Positions 14,240 to 23,325 of a stretch of DNA of 64,000 nucleotides are shown here, one piece after another. A program made the position numbers and the translations under genes. The notes under the pieces were generated by a model that did not search any database, was not told where the DNA came from, and saw only the letters and a program-made list of their open reading frames with translations. This DNA is from Hyphomicrobiales bacterium. Lineage in GTDB: Bacteria; Pseudomonadota; Alphaproteobacteria; Rhizobiales; Rhizobiaceae. The stretch lies in NCBI GenBank assembly GCA_900467685.1, contig UBQX01000004.1:62001-126000 (forward strand). The letters are read 5' to 3'. Numbering within the stretch: position 1 is the first letter of the stretch; the number at the start of each line of letters is the position of its first letter.

Positions 14240-15232
14240 ATGAAGAAATTCGTTCTCAGTCTTCTGGCCACGGCGGCCATGGCCGCTCCCGTGCTGGCCG
14301 CAGACGCCAAGCCGGCCATCATCTACGACCTCGGCGGCAAGTTCGACAAGTCGTTCAACGAAGCGGCCTTCCATGGCGCTGAGAAGTTCACCAAGGAAAC
14401 CGGAACCAAGTTCCGCGAATTCGAAATCTCCAACGACGCCCAGCGCGAGCAGGCGCTTCGCAAGTTCGCCAAGGATGGCGACAACCCGATCGTGACCGCC
14501 GGCTTCAGCTGGACGGAAGCCATCACCAAGGTCGCTGCTGAATTCCCGAAGACGCAGTTCGTCGTCATCGACACCGTCGTGAAGGCACCGAACGTCAAGT
14601 CGATCGTCTTCAAGGAACAGGAAGGCTCCTACCTCGCAGGCGTCATGGCTGCCATGGCTGCCAAGTCCGGCACGGTCGGCTTCGTCGGCGGCATGGACAT
14701 CCCGCTCATCCACCGCTTCGCCTGCGGCTATGCCGGCGGCGTGAAGTCGGTCAAGGCTGACGCCAAGGTTCTGCAGGCCTACACGGGCTCCGACCCGTCG
14801 GCATGGAACGACCCGGTCAAGGGTGGCGAAATCACCAAGTCTCAGATCTCGCAGGGCGCTGACGTGGTTTACCACGCTGCCGGCGGTACGGGCGTGGGCG
14901 TTCTCCAGGCCGCTGCAGACGCCGGCAAGCTCGGCATCGGCGTCGACTCGAACCAGAACGGCCTGCAGCCGGGCAAGGTTCTGACCTCGATGATGAAGCG
15001 CGTGGACGTCGCCGTCTACAACTCCTTCATGGATGGCAAGAAGGGTGAGTTCAAGGCTGGCGTCGACGTGCTCGGCCTGAAGGAAAAGGGCGTTGATGTC
15101 GCCATGGACGACAACAACAAGAAGCTCGTGACCCCGGAAATGGAAGCCGCCGTCAAGAAGGCCCGCGAAGACATCGAATCCGGCAAAGTCCAGGTTCATG
15201 ACTACATGACGGACGAAAAGTGCCCCTATTGA
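14240..15232 (+). CDS. BMP-family nucleoside ABC transporter substrate-binding protein
   Basis: A 330-residue exported protein. Residues 1-20 are a signal peptide ending VLA-AD. The mature part has the BMP/PnrA family pattern: IIYDLGGKFDKSFNEAAFHG near the start, GFSWTEAI, FKEQEGSYLAGVMAA, GGMDIPLIHRF, VYHAAGGTGVGV and GVDSNQNG. PnrA-type members bind purine and pyrimidine nucleosides, and the neighbouring ABC ATPase, permeases and catabolic enzymes support nucleosides as the ligand. A hairpin terminator follows the stop, so the binding protein can be made in excess over the membrane complex encoded after slyX. Confidence 0.93.
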   Translation: MKKFVLSLLATAAMAAPVLAADAKPAIIYDLGGKFDKSFNEAAFHGAEKFTKETGTKFREFEISNDAQREQALRKFAKDGDNPIVTAGFSWTEAITKVAAEFPKTQFVVIDTVVKAPNVKSIVFKEQEGSYLAGVMAAMAAKSGTVGFVGGMDIPLIHRFACGYAGGVKSVKADAKVLQAYTGSDPSAWNDPVKGGEITKSQISQGADVVYHAAGGTGVGVLQAAADAGKLGIGVDSNQNGLQPGKVLTSMMKRVDVAVYNSFMDGKKGEFKAGVDVLGLKEKGVDVAMDDNNKKLVTPEMEAAVKKAREDIESGKVQVHDYMTDEKCPY

Positions 15233-15248
15233 TCATTTGATGACATCG

Positions 15249-15284
15249 AGGCCGTTCCCGGTTCAGCCGGGGACGGCCTTTTTT
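15249..15284 (+). terminator. Terminator or attenuator after the binding-protein gene
   Basis: AGGCCGTTCCCGG at 15249-15261 pairs with CCGGGGACGGCCTT at 15267-15280, leaving a five-base loop and a six-base T run. It lies directly after the BMP-family gene and before the convergent slyX gene, so any message continuing to the ABC ATPase must read through it or start anew. Confidence 0.88.
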
Positions 15285-15377
15285 GCCGGATAAAAAAAGC
15301 AAGACGGCAGGGGGAATCGGGCCTATCGCCCGGCATTGGCCACGCAATGGCAGCCGATCGTTCGGCGGGGTTGCGCC

Positions 15378-15587
15378 TCAGAAATGGGGCGGGCGGCTGA
15401 CCGGATGGGCCTCGATGGATGCCTCTTCCAGCGCCATGAAGCGCTCGGTCAGGCGGTCCAACTTCACCTGCATGGCATTGATGATCTTCCACTGGCGGGC
15501 GACTTCCCCGGACAGTTCCTCGATCGTTCTTGCCTGATGCGCCGCGTGTTCTTCCAGTCGGGCGATGCGGTCTTCTGTCTGGCTCAT
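15378..15587 (-). CDS. slyX: SlyX family protein
   Basis: A 69-residue coiled-coil protein. Residues 2-52 (MSQTEDRIARLEEHAAHQAR, then ELSGEVARQWKIINAM) give a continuous heptad pattern and the end contains the conserved aromatic SRPPHF, characteristic of SlyX. The molecular role of SlyX is not established. It is on the opposite strand, interrupting the otherwise co-oriented nucleoside transport genes. Confidence 0.9.
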   Translation of the reverse strand: MSQTEDRIARLEEHAAHQARTIEELSGEVARQWKIINAMQVKLDRLTERFMALEEASIEAHPVSRPPHF

Positions 15588-15701
15588 CTTTGTGGTTCTC
15601 CAGTGTACCCGGAACGGTCACGGGCTTTACAAGCGGCAATTTGCCAGTCAACGTTGACAGCAATGCCCTTGCGGCCGGTCATCATCTGAAAACGGTTTGA
15701 C

Positions 15702-17237
15702 ATGAGCGATTTCGCGATAGAACTCAAGGGCATCGACAAGCGTTTCGGCGCTGTTCATGCCAACAAGAATATCAATCTCCAGGTCGCCAAGGGGACCATC
15801 CACGGCATTATCGGCGAAAATGGCGCCGGCAAGTCGACGTTGATGTCCATCCTCTACGGCTTTTATCAGGCCGACAGCGGCGAGATTTTCATTTCCGGCC
15901 AGAAGGCCAATATCAAGGATTCCAAGGCCGCGATCTCGGCCGGGATCGGCATGGTCCACCAGCATTTCATGCTCGTCGAGAATTTCTCCGTGCTGGAAAA
16001 CATCATGCTGGGCGCGGAAGAAAGCGCGATCCTGACGAAGGGCATCACCAAGGCGCGCGCGGAGCTGAAGCGGCTGGAAGAACAGTACGAGATGGAAGTC
16101 GATCCCGACGCCATCATCGAGGAGCTTCCCGTCGGCGTGCAGCAGCGCGTCGAAATCCTGAAAGCCATCTATCGCAAGGCCGATATCCTCATCCTCGACG
16201 AGCCGACGGGCGTGCTGACGCCGGCCGAGGCCGACCATCTTTTCCGCATCCTCGCCCAGCTCAAGGAGCAGGGGAAGACGGTCATCCTCATCACCCACAA
16301 GCTGCGCGAGATCATGGCGATCACCGACGAGGTCTCCGTCATGCGCCGCGGCGAAATGGTTGCCACCCGCAAGACATCGGAAACGAGCGTCGAGGAACTT
16401 GCCGAACTCATGGTCGGCCGCCGCGTTCTCCTGCATGTCGAGAAGGGCGAGGCCAATCCGGGTGAGGTCAAGCTTTCAGTCCGCAACCTCACCGTCCGCG
16501 ACAGCCGCGGCGTGACCATGGTCGACAACGTCTCCTTCGATGTCCGCGCCGGCGAAATCGTCGGTATCGCAGGCGTTGCAGGCAACGGCCAGTCCGAACT
16601 TCTGGAAGCCATTGCCGGCATGCGCTCGGCCACGAGCGGCACGGTGACGCTCAGCGGCCAGCCGGTGGACGTGACCGGTCCCGGCGACCCGGCCGCCATG
16701 CGCCGTCGCGGTCTCGCCCATGTGCCGGAAGATCGCCATCACACCGGTCTCGTACTGAAGTTCGAGGAAGCCGAGAACGCGATGCTCGGCTATCATGGCG
16801 ACAGGAAATTCGGCCAATCCTTCCTTCTCGATGTCGAGGCGATCCGCAAGGACGCGATGGAAAAGATCGAGCAATACGACATCCGCCCGCCGAACCCGCG
16901 TCTCAAGACCGCCAATTTCTCCGGTGGCAACCAGCAGAAGATCGTGCTGGCGCGCGAGATGGAACGGAACCCGGACGTGCTGATCATCGGTCAGCCGACG
17001 CGCGGCGTCGACGTCGGCGCCATCGAGTTCATTCACAAGCGCATCATCGAGATGCGCGATCAGGGCAAGGCGATCCTGCTTGTTTCCGTCGAGCTCGATG
17101 AAATCCGCTCGCTCTCCGACCGTATCATCGTCATGTTTGCCGGCCGCATTGCCGGCGAGCGCAATCCGGATGCCTCCGAAGGCGAACTCGGCCTGTTGAT
17201 GGCCGGCGTGGAACAGAAGCTGGAGGCTGCGCAATGA
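15702..17237 (+). CDS. Nucleoside ABC transporter, dual-domain ATP-binding protein
   Basis: A 511-residue ATPase with two nucleotide-binding halves, as in ribose- and nucleoside-type importers. The first half has Walker A GENGAGKST, a degenerate signature LPVGVQQRVEIL and Walker B LILDEPT. The second half has a degenerate Walker A (GVAGNGQSE), signature FSGGNQQK and a Walker B with Glu replaced by Gln (LIIGQPTRGVD), the usual asymmetry of this subclass. It energises uptake with the two permeases that follow; its stop overlaps the first permease start by ATGA. Confidence 0.93.
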   Translation: MSDFAIELKGIDKRFGAVHANKNINLQVAKGTIHGIIGENGAGKSTLMSILYGFYQADSGEIFISGQKANIKDSKAAISAGIGMVHQHFMLVENFSVLENIMLGAEESAILTKGITKARAELKRLEEQYEMEVDPDAIIEELPVGVQQRVEILKAIYRKADILILDEPTGVLTPAEADHLFRILAQLKEQGKTVILITHKLREIMAITDEVSVMRRGEMVATRKTSETSVEELAELMVGRRVLLHVEKGEANPGEVKLSVRNLTVRDSRGVTMVDNVSFDVRAGEIVGIAGVAGNGQSELLEAIAGMRSATSGTVTLSGQPVDVTGPGDPAAMRRRGLAHVPEDRHHTGLVLKFEEAENAMLGYHGDRKFGQSFLLDVEAIRKDAMEKIEQYDIRPPNPRLKTANFSGGNQQKIVLAREMERNPDVLIIGQPTRGVDVGAIEFIHKRIIEMRDQGKAILLVSVELDEIRSLSDRIIVMFAGRIAGERNPDASEGELGLLMAGVEQKLEAAQ

Positions 17238-18361
17238 GCACCCCTTTCGCAAAACTGCCGGGCTGGGTGGAATATGCCCTGATCCCGCTCGTTAACCTCG
17301 CCGTCGCCTTCCTGGTGGCCGGGATCGTCGTGGTCTTCGTGGGCGAGAACCCGCTGGAAGCCGCGCGCATCATGATCACCGGTGCCTTCGGTTCGGGCGA
17401 AGGCATCGGCTTCACGCTTTATTACGCGACCTATTTCATCCTCACCGGCCTTTCGGTCGCCGTCGCCTTCCATGCCGGCCTCTTCAATATCGGTGCGGAA
17501 GGTCAGGCCTATGTGGGCGGCATCGGTGTGGCCGCAGCCTGTCTCACCTTCGACAGCACCATGCCGTGGTATCTCGTCTTCGTGCTGGCAAGCCTCGGTT
17601 CGATGCTCTTCGGTGCGCTCTGGGCGCTGATCCCCGCCTGGCTCCAGGCCTATCGCGGCAGCCACATCGTGATCACCACGATCATGTTCAACTACATTGC
17701 ATCGAACCTGATGCTCTACATGCTGCTCAACGTCTTCAAGCCGCTCGGCCAGATGGCGGCGCAGTCGCGCACCTTTGAGGCGGGCGGGCAATTGCCCAAG
17801 CTGGACTGGCTGCTGTCGATCTTCGGGCTCGATATCGGCGGCGCGCCCTTCAACTTCTCCTTCCTCGTGGCACTGGTCGCGGCCTTCGTCGTCTGGGTGC
17901 TGATCTGGCGCACGCGGCTGGGCTATGAAATGCGCACCATGGGCTTCCAGCCGCATGCGGCCCGCTTTGCCGGCATGAAGAGCAAGCGCATCGTCGTCAT
18001 CGCCATGCTGATTTCCGGCGCGCTCGCGGGCCTTATGGCGCTGAACCCGATCATGGGCGATCAGTATCGCATCCAGCAGGATTTCGTCACCGGCGCCGGC
18101 TTCGTCGGCATCGCCGTTGCGCTGATGGGCCGCTCGCACCCGGTTGGCATCGTACTCGCCGCCATTCTCTTCGGCATGCTCTATCAGGGCGGCGCGGAGC
18201 TTTCCTTCGACATGCCGGAAATCACCCGCGACATGATCGTCGTCATCCAGGGTCTCGTCATCCTGTTTGCCGGCGCGCTCGAGCATATGTTCCGTCCCGC
18301 CATCACCGCGTTCTTCGCGCGGGCAGGCAAATCGCGCAGCGAAGCGGCAGCAGGGGTCTGA
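17234..18361 (+). CDS. Nucleoside ABC transporter permease 1
   Basis: A 375-residue membrane protein with about ten hydrophobic segments and the conserved block EGQAYVGGIGVAAA and ITTIMFNYIAS of the BPD_transp_2 family (relatives of YufP/NupP). It forms half of the translocation pore with the permease at 18365. Overlaps the ATPase gene by four bases and ends four bases before the next start, so translation is coupled across all three. Confidence 0.93.
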   Translation: MSTPFAKLPGWVEYALIPLVNLAVAFLVAGIVVVFVGENPLEAARIMITGAFGSGEGIGFTLYYATYFILTGLSVAVAFHAGLFNIGAEGQAYVGGIGVAAACLTFDSTMPWYLVFVLASLGSMLFGALWALIPAWLQAYRGSHIVITTIMFNYIASNLMLYMLLNVFKPLGQMAAQSRTFEAGGQLPKLDWLLSIFGLDIGGAPFNFSFLVALVAAFVVWVLIWRTRLGYEMRTMGFQPHAARFAGMKSKRIVVIAMLISGALAGLMALNPIMGDQYRIQQDFVTGAGFVGIAVALMGRSHPVGIVLAAILFGMLYQGGAELSFDMPEITRDMIVVIQGLVILFAGALEHMFRPAITAFFARAGKSRSEAAAGV

Positions 18362-18364
18362 ACC

Positions 18365-19333
18365 ATGGATACCAACACGATCGTCGTCCTTCTTCAGTCC
18401 ACCATCCGCGTCTCCGTGCCGCTGATCCTGACAGCGCTCGCCGGGCTCTATGCCGAGCGCTCCGGCGTGGTCGATATCGGCCTTGAGGGCAAGATGCTGG
18501 CTGCCGCCTTTGCGGGCGCTGCGACCGCTGCCGTCACCGGCTCGGCCATCACCGGCATCGGCGCCGCCATGCTGGTCTCCGTCGCCTTCTCGCTAGTCCA
18601 CGGCTATGCCTCGATCAGCCAGCGCGGCGATCAGATCGTCTCCGGCACCGCGATCAACTTCATCGCCGCCGGCGCAACGGTCATTCTCGGCCAGGCCTGG
18701 TTCGCACAAGGCGGCCGCACGCCGGCGCTTTCCGCCGATGCGCGGCTCTCGACCTACAAGCTGCCGGGTGCGGATGCCGTGCGCGACGTGCCGGTTCTCG
18801 GACCGATCTATTCGGACCTTCTGTCCGGCCATTATTTGTTGACCTATTTCGCTTTCGCGATGGTGCCGATCACCTGGTGGGTGCTTTACCGCACGCGCTT
18901 TGGTCTGCGTCTGCGCGCGGTGGGTGAAAATCCGGGTGCGGTCGACACGGCGGGCATCTCGGTCGTGCGCATGCGCTACCTCGCCGTCATCTGCGGCGGG
19001 ATGCTCTGCGGTCTCGCCGGGGCCTATCTCTCCATGGCGCTGGCCAACGGTTTCGTGAAGAACATGTCGGCCGGCCGCGGCTTCATCGCGCTGGCAGCCC
19101 TCGTCTTCGCCAACTGGAAGCCGAAGAACATCCTGATCACCTGCCTCCTGTTCGGCTTCCTCGATGCGCTGTCGATCTATAGCCAGAACGCGGACCTGCC
19201 GATCATGGGCAGCATTCCCGATCAGGCGATCCAGGCGCTGCCCTATGTCCTGACCGTGATCCTGCTTGCGGGCTTCATCGGCAAGGCCTCGCCGCCCAAG
19301 GCCTCGGGCGTGCCCTATGTAAAGGAGCGCTAA
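18365..19333 (+). CDS. Nucleoside ABC transporter permease 2
   Basis: A 322-residue BPD_transp_2-family permease with eight to ten membrane segments. The family motif LEGKMLAAAFAGA is near residues 40-52 and a second conserved block, GRGFIALAALVFANWKPK, is near residue 240. It pairs with the preceding permease and is the relative of YufQ/NupQ. The cytidine deaminase gene follows two bases after its stop region, so transport and the first catabolic step are in one operon. Confidence 0.93.
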   Translation: MDTNTIVVLLQSTIRVSVPLILTALAGLYAERSGVVDIGLEGKMLAAAFAGAATAAVTGSAITGIGAAMLVSVAFSLVHGYASISQRGDQIVSGTAINFIAAGATVILGQAWFAQGGRTPALSADARLSTYKLPGADAVRDVPVLGPIYSDLLSGHYLLTYFAFAMVPITWWVLYRTRFGLRLRAVGENPGAVDTAGISVVRMRYLAVICGGMLCGLAGAYLSMALANGFVKNMSAGRGFIALAALVFANWKPKNILITCLLFGFLDALSIYSQNADLPIMGSIPDQAIQALPYVLTVILLAGFIGKASPPKASGVPYVKER

Positions 19334-19334
19334 G

Positions 19335-19727
19335 ATGTCGGCAGACCTCTACGAAGCCGCGAGAAAGGCCATGGCGCTCTGCCACGCGCCCTATTCGAAA
19401 TTCCCTGTCGGTGCGGCGATCCGCGCCGAGGACGGAAAGATCTATGCCGGCGCCAATATCGAAAACCTGGCCTTCCCGGAAGGCTGGTGCGCCGAGACGA
19501 CCGCCATCAGCCATATGGTCATGGGCGGGGCGAAACAAATCGTCGAAATCGCCGTTATTGCCGAGAAGCTGGCGCTCTGCCCGCCGTGCGGCGGCTGCCG
19601 CCAGCGCATCAAGGAATTTGCGAGCGTGAATACGCTGATCTATCTCTGCGACGAGGCGGGCGTGAAGAAGACGATGACGATGAACGAACTGCTGCCGCAC
19701 AGTTTCGAAACCGAGGTGATCGGATGA
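19335..19727 (+). CDS. cdd: Cytidine deaminase
   Basis: A 130-residue homotetramer-type cytidine deaminase converting cytidine and deoxycytidine to uridine and deoxyuridine. Zinc-site motifs are complete: C-A-E-T near residue 53-56 (catalytic Glu) and PPCGGCRQ near residue 87-94. The N-terminal APYSKFPVGAAI is the usual start of the fold. It is located between transporter and phosphorylase genes, so imported cytidine is channelled to the uridine pool. Its stop overlaps the next start by ATGA. Confidence 0.96.
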   Translation: MSADLYEAARKAMALCHAPYSKFPVGAAIRAEDGKIYAGANIENLAFPEGWCAETTAISHMVMGGAKQIVEIAVIAEKLALCPPCGGCRQRIKEFASVNTLIYLCDEAGVKKTMTMNELLPHSFETEVIG

Positions 19728-20524
19728 GGGAGACGATCGACCTTCTGGTCTCGAAGCTCGACGGCCTGCTGCCCCGCCACGGCATCGTGCTCGGCTCCGG
19801 TCTCGGCTCTCTGGTCGAGGCGGTCGATGTCGTCACTCGCATTCCCTATTCGGAACTCGATGCCTTCCCCGTCAGCGCCGTTTCCGGCCATGCCGGCGAA
19901 CTGGTCGCCGGCAAGCTCAATGGCGTGCCGGTCATCATGCTCTCGGGCCGCGTGCATTATTATGAAAAGGGCGATGCCGCTGCCATGCGCCGGCCGCTCG
20001 AAGTGCTGCACGGCATTGGTGTCACGCATCTGATCCTCACCAATTCGGCCGGCTCGTTACGCGAAGACATGCCGCCGGGCTCGGTGATGCGCATTTCGGA
20101 TCACATCAATTTCACCGGCCGCAACCCGCTGATCGGCGAGGAGACGGACGCCCGTTTCGTCGGTCTGACCAATGCCTATGACACCGACATGGCGGCCGAC
20201 ATGGAGCGCGCGGCGATGAAGACCGGGGTGCCGCTCAAGAACGGCGTCTACATGTGGTTCTCCGGTCCGAGCTTCGAAACGCCGGCGGAAATCCGCATGG
20301 CCCGCACCATGGGCGCGGATGCAGTCGGCATGTCGACCGTGCCGGAAGTCATTCTCGCCCGCTTCCTCGGGATGAAGGTGGCGGCCGCCTCCGTCATCAC
20401 CAATTACGCCGCCGGCATGACCGGCAATGAACTGTCGCATCATGAAACCAAGGACATGGCTCCAGTGGGCGGCGCCCGTCTGGCCACGATCCTGAAGGAT
20501 ATGATTGCGGGTGGAGAACACTGA
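19724..20524 (+). CDS. punA: Purine nucleoside phosphorylase (trimeric type)
   Basis: A 266-residue enzyme that splits purine (deoxy)nucleosides with phosphate to base and (deoxy)ribose-1-phosphate. The phosphate-binding GSGLGSL (residues about 24-30), the SGHAGELV block, SGRVHYYE, TNSAGSL, the FSGPSFETPAEIR block and MSTVPE are all in family order. The missing hexameric DeoD signature and the length support the trimeric class. It starts inside the cdd stop and is followed one base later by deoC. Confidence 0.94.
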   Translation: MRETIDLLVSKLDGLLPRHGIVLGSGLGSLVEAVDVVTRIPYSELDAFPVSAVSGHAGELVAGKLNGVPVIMLSGRVHYYEKGDAAAMRRPLEVLHGIGVTHLILTNSAGSLREDMPPGSVMRISDHINFTGRNPLIGEETDARFVGLTNAYDTDMAADMERAAMKTGVPLKNGVYMWFSGPSFETPAEIRMARTMGADAVGMSTVPEVILARFLGMKVAAASVITNYAAGMTGNELSHHETKDMAPVGGARLATILKDMIAGGEH

Positions 20525-20525
20525 C

Positions 20526-21299
20526 ATGACATCGACAGACCCCAAGGCCGTGGCAGCTCGCGCGCTCGCCTGCCTCGACCTCACCAATCTCAACGACGAC
20601 TGCACGCCCGCCGCCATCGAAAAGCTCTGCGCCGACGCGCAGACGAAATTCGGCAACACGGCCGCCATCTGCATCTGGCCACGCTTCGTCGCGCAGGCAC
20701 GCGGAATTCTGGGTGCCGGCAGCCCGATCAAGATCGCCACCGTCGTCAATTTCCCTTCCGGCGAACTTCCGCTGGAAACCGTGATTGCCGAGACCGAACA
20801 GGCGATTGCAGACGGAGCGGACGAGATCGATCTCGTCATCCCCTACAAGGAATTCATGATCGGCCAGAAGGCGTCGGCCCGGCTGATGATTGCCGCCATC
20901 CGCGAACGCTGCAAGGCCCCGGTGAAGCTCAAGACCATCCTTGAAACCGGCAATCTGGACGACGATGCCCTCATCCGCGAGGCCTCGGCGATTGCGCTGA
21001 AGGAAGGCGCCGATTTCATCAAGACCTCCACCGGCAAGGTCCGCGTCAACGCGACGCCGGAAGCTGCGCGCATCATGCTGGAAGAAATCAAGGCCTCGGG
21101 CAAACCGGCCGGCTTCAAGCCCGCCGGCGGCGTGCGCACGGTCGCCGATGCCGCGATCTATCTTGGCCTTGCCGATGAGATCATGGGCGCTGGCTGGGCA
21201 GGCCCGCAAACCTTCCGCTTCGGCGCCTCCGGCCTGCTGGGCGATATCCTCGCGACGCTCGGCGACACACCGGCCAAGCCCAACACCGCAGCCTATTGA
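20526..21299 (+). CDS. deoC: Deoxyribose-phosphate aldolase
   Basis: A 257-residue class I aldolase cleaving 2-deoxyribose-5-phosphate to acetaldehyde and glyceraldehyde-3-phosphate. The Schiff-base lysine is in FIKTSTGK, a second essential lysine in GFKPAGGVRT, and KLKTILETG and EIDLVIPYKEF complete the family pattern. Takes the product of deoB (encoded at 25012) downstream of the phosphorylases. Co-transcribed with punA and deoA by spacing. Confidence 0.96.
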   Translation: MTSTDPKAVAARALACLDLTNLNDDCTPAAIEKLCADAQTKFGNTAAICIWPRFVAQARGILGAGSPIKIATVVNFPSGELPLETVIAETEQAIADGADEIDLVIPYKEFMIGQKASARLMIAAIRERCKAPVKLKTILETGNLDDDALIREASAIALKEGADFIKTSTGKVRVNATPEAARIMLEEIKASGKPAGFKPAGGVRTVADAAIYLGLADEIMGAGWAGPQTFRFGASGLLGDILATLGDTPAKPNTAAY

Positions 21300-21308
21300 G
21301 GCGCGCCG

Positions 21309-22622
21309 GTGCTACCGCAGGAGACCATCCGAGCCAAGCGCAATGGCGAGACCCTGACGGCTGAGGAGATCGCGCGCTTCGTTGAGGGCTTCACGGCGGG
21401 CACCATTTCCGAAGGGCAGGTCGCGGCCTTCGCCATGGCGGTCTGGTTCAAGGGCATGCGCCGCGAGGAGACCGTGGCGCTGACGCTCGCGATGCGCGAC
21501 AGCGGCGATGTGCTCGACTGGTCCGACATCGGCCGTCCCATTGCCGACAAGCACTCCACGGGTGGCGTCGGCGATAATGTCTCGCTGATGCTCGCCCCCA
21601 TCGTTGCCTCGCTCGGCCTCGCCGTGCCTATGATTTCCGGCCGTGGCCTCGGCCACACGGGCGGTACGTTGGACAAGCTGGAATCCATCGCCGGCTACAA
21701 CATCATGCCGGACGAGGCGTTGTTCCGCAAAACCGTGCGCGAGACGGGATGCGCCATCATCGGCCAGACCGGCGATCTCGCCCCCGCCGACAAGCGGCTC
21801 TATGCGATCCGTGACGTGACCGCGACGGTCGACAGCGTCCCGCTGATTACTGCCTCCATTCTTTCCAAAAAGCTTGCCGCCGGGCTGGAAACGCTGGTGC
21901 TCGACGTCAAGGTCGGTAGCGGCGCCTTCATGACCGATCTGAAAGAGGCCCGCACACTTGCTCGTTCGCTCGTCGAAGTGGCGAACGGAGCAGGGGTGAA
22001 GACCTCGGCGCTGATCACCGACATGAACGAGCCGCTGGCCGATTGCGCTGGCAACGCGCTGGAAGTGATTCATGCACTCGATTTCCTGAAAGGGCTGAAG
22101 CGCGGCAGCCGAAGCGAAGCGGTTACGTTGGCGCTGGCGGCTGAAATGCTGCTCTCCGCCGGCCTGGTGTCAAGCGCGGACGAAGGGCTGGCGAGGGCGC
22201 AGGAGGCGATAGCCTCGGGCAGGGCGCTGGAAACGTTTGGCCACATGATTGCGAGCCTCGGCGGCCCCGCAGATTTTGTCGAGCGTCCCTGGAATCATAT
22301 GCCGAAGGCCAAGGTCGAGCTCGTGGTGGAAGCGCCGCAGGCCGGGATGCTCATCGCCTGCAAGGCCCGTGACGTCGGCATGGCCGTGATCGGGCTTGGC
22401 GGTGGACGCATCCTGCCGACCGATGCTGTCGATCATTCCGTCGGGTTTACGGAATTTCTGCCGCTCGGAACACGGGTGGAAAAGGGCGAGATCATCGCTC
22501 GCATTCATGCGCAAGACGAGGCATCTGCACAGAGGGCGCGGGCCGAACTACTGGCCAGTTTCACGATCGGCGAGGGCGTCGATGGTTCGCGCCCTGCCAT
22601 CGTCGAGACGATCAGTTCTTGA
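21309..22622 (+). CDS. deoA: Thymidine phosphorylase
   Basis: A 437-residue enzyme splitting thymidine and deoxyuridine to base and deoxyribose-1-phosphate. The signature SGRGLGHTGGTLDKLE lies around residues 113-128, with ADKHSTGGVGD (phosphate site) before it and DVKVGSGAFM after it. The start is GTG at 21309, nine bases after the deoC stop. Its last 11 bases overlap the end of the convergent aspartic protease gene. Final gene of the plus-strand salvage operon. Confidence 0.96.
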   Translation: MLPQETIRAKRNGETLTAEEIARFVEGFTAGTISEGQVAAFAMAVWFKGMRREETVALTLAMRDSGDVLDWSDIGRPIADKHSTGGVGDNVSLMLAPIVASLGLAVPMISGRGLGHTGGTLDKLESIAGYNIMPDEALFRKTVRETGCAIIGQTGDLAPADKRLYAIRDVTATVDSVPLITASILSKKLAAGLETLVLDVKVGSGAFMTDLKEARTLARSLVEVANGAGVKTSALITDMNEPLADCAGNALEVIHALDFLKGLKRGSRSEAVTLALAAEMLLSAGLVSSADEGLARAQEAIASGRALETFGHMIASLGGPADFVERPWNHMPKAKVELVVEAPQAGMLIACKARDVGMAVIGLGGGRILPTDAVDHSVGFTEFLPLGTRVEKGEIIARIHAQDEASAQRARAELLASFTIGEGVDGSRPAIVETISS

Positions 22623-23142
22623 GATAAAGCACGCCGTCCTGCACCTTGTAGGACTTGAGCTTGCTCATGAAGCTCATGCCGACCAGCATGCCGGAAAGCG
22701 ACTTGTCCTTCAGCACATAGGCATCGACATTGCGGACCCGCACCGAACCGACTTCCAGGCGATCGAGCGTGACATGGGCTGCCTGCGTCGTGCCGTTGGC
22801 GGTGGTGACGGCGTAGCGGTAGTCGAGGCTGGAGCCGCTGATGCCGATGCGCTTTGCGGTTTGTTCGTTGATGGCGACGAAGGTTGCGCCGGTATCGACA
22901 AGCCCGTCGACGTCGCGTCCGTTGACCCGGAAGCTGGCGTTGAAATGCCCGCCCGCGCCGGCCTTGATGGCCTCTTCGCCGGGGGCTGCGACAGAAACGG
23001 GCGTGGTCGCTGCGGTCGTTGCCTGCATGTCCACACCCGGCGCCTGTGCCGTGGCGACCGTGGCTTCAATTGTCTTGTGCGCGTGACCAAAATAGACGGC
23101 AGTCATCGCTGCCGCAGCTGCTACGAACAGAAAGCGGTTCAT
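22612..23142 (-). CDS. Retropepsin-like aspartic protease, membrane anchored
   Basis: A 176-residue TIGR02281-type clan AA aspartic protease. Residues 1-20 are a membrane anchor or signal. A low-complexity Ala/Thr/Val linker follows, then the catalytic domain with LVDTGATFVAI (catalytic Asp near residue 82) and the flap region, ending with GMLVGMSFMSKLKSYKV. A single DTG means it must dimerise to form an active site, as retroviral proteases do. Such proteins are widespread in alphaproteobacteria; the physiological substrate is not evident. Confidence 0.88.
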   Translation of the reverse strand: MNRFLFVAAAAAMTAVYFGHAHKTIEATVATAQAPGVDMQATTAATTPVSVAAPGEEAIKAGAGGHFNASFRVNGRDVDGLVDTGATFVAINEQTAKRIGISGSSLDYRYAVTTANGTTQAAHVTLDRLEVGSVRVRNVDAYVLKDKSLSGMLVGMSFMSKLKSYKVQDGVLYLKN

Positions 23143-23226
23143 TATCTTTTATCCCTGTTTTGCGCGACAGCTTCCTTGTCCGCCTTCGCAATGGGACCAC
23201 TATTCCTGACAGAAGTTATGAAATTC

Positions 23227-23268
23227 AAAAAATGGCCCGCCGGTACCGGGTACAGGCGGGCCATTTTG
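23227..23268 (-). terminator. Terminator after upp
   Basis: On the minus strand AAAATGGCCCGCC pairs with GGCGGGCCATTTT (arms at 23267-23255 and 23241-23229, perfect over 13 bases) and ends in a six-base T run. It lies between the upp stop and the protease gene start. The plus-strand reading also ends in TTTT, so it could serve in both directions. Confidence 0.88.
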
Positions 23269-23325
23269 GATTGGCTGGTTAATACCGTGTGAAATGCGGC
23301 AAAAATCTGGCTTTTGCGCGGCGGC

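Noticed and set aside
18593-18842. Short overlapping frames inside the nucleoside permease genes
   Set aside because: They lack ribosome-binding sites and conserved motifs and lie fully within well-supported permease coding sequence.
22612-23142. Aspartic protease as a retroelement or retron component
   Set aside because: It has an alphaproteobacterial TIGR02281-type layout with a membrane anchor and no reverse transcriptase or repeat nearby.
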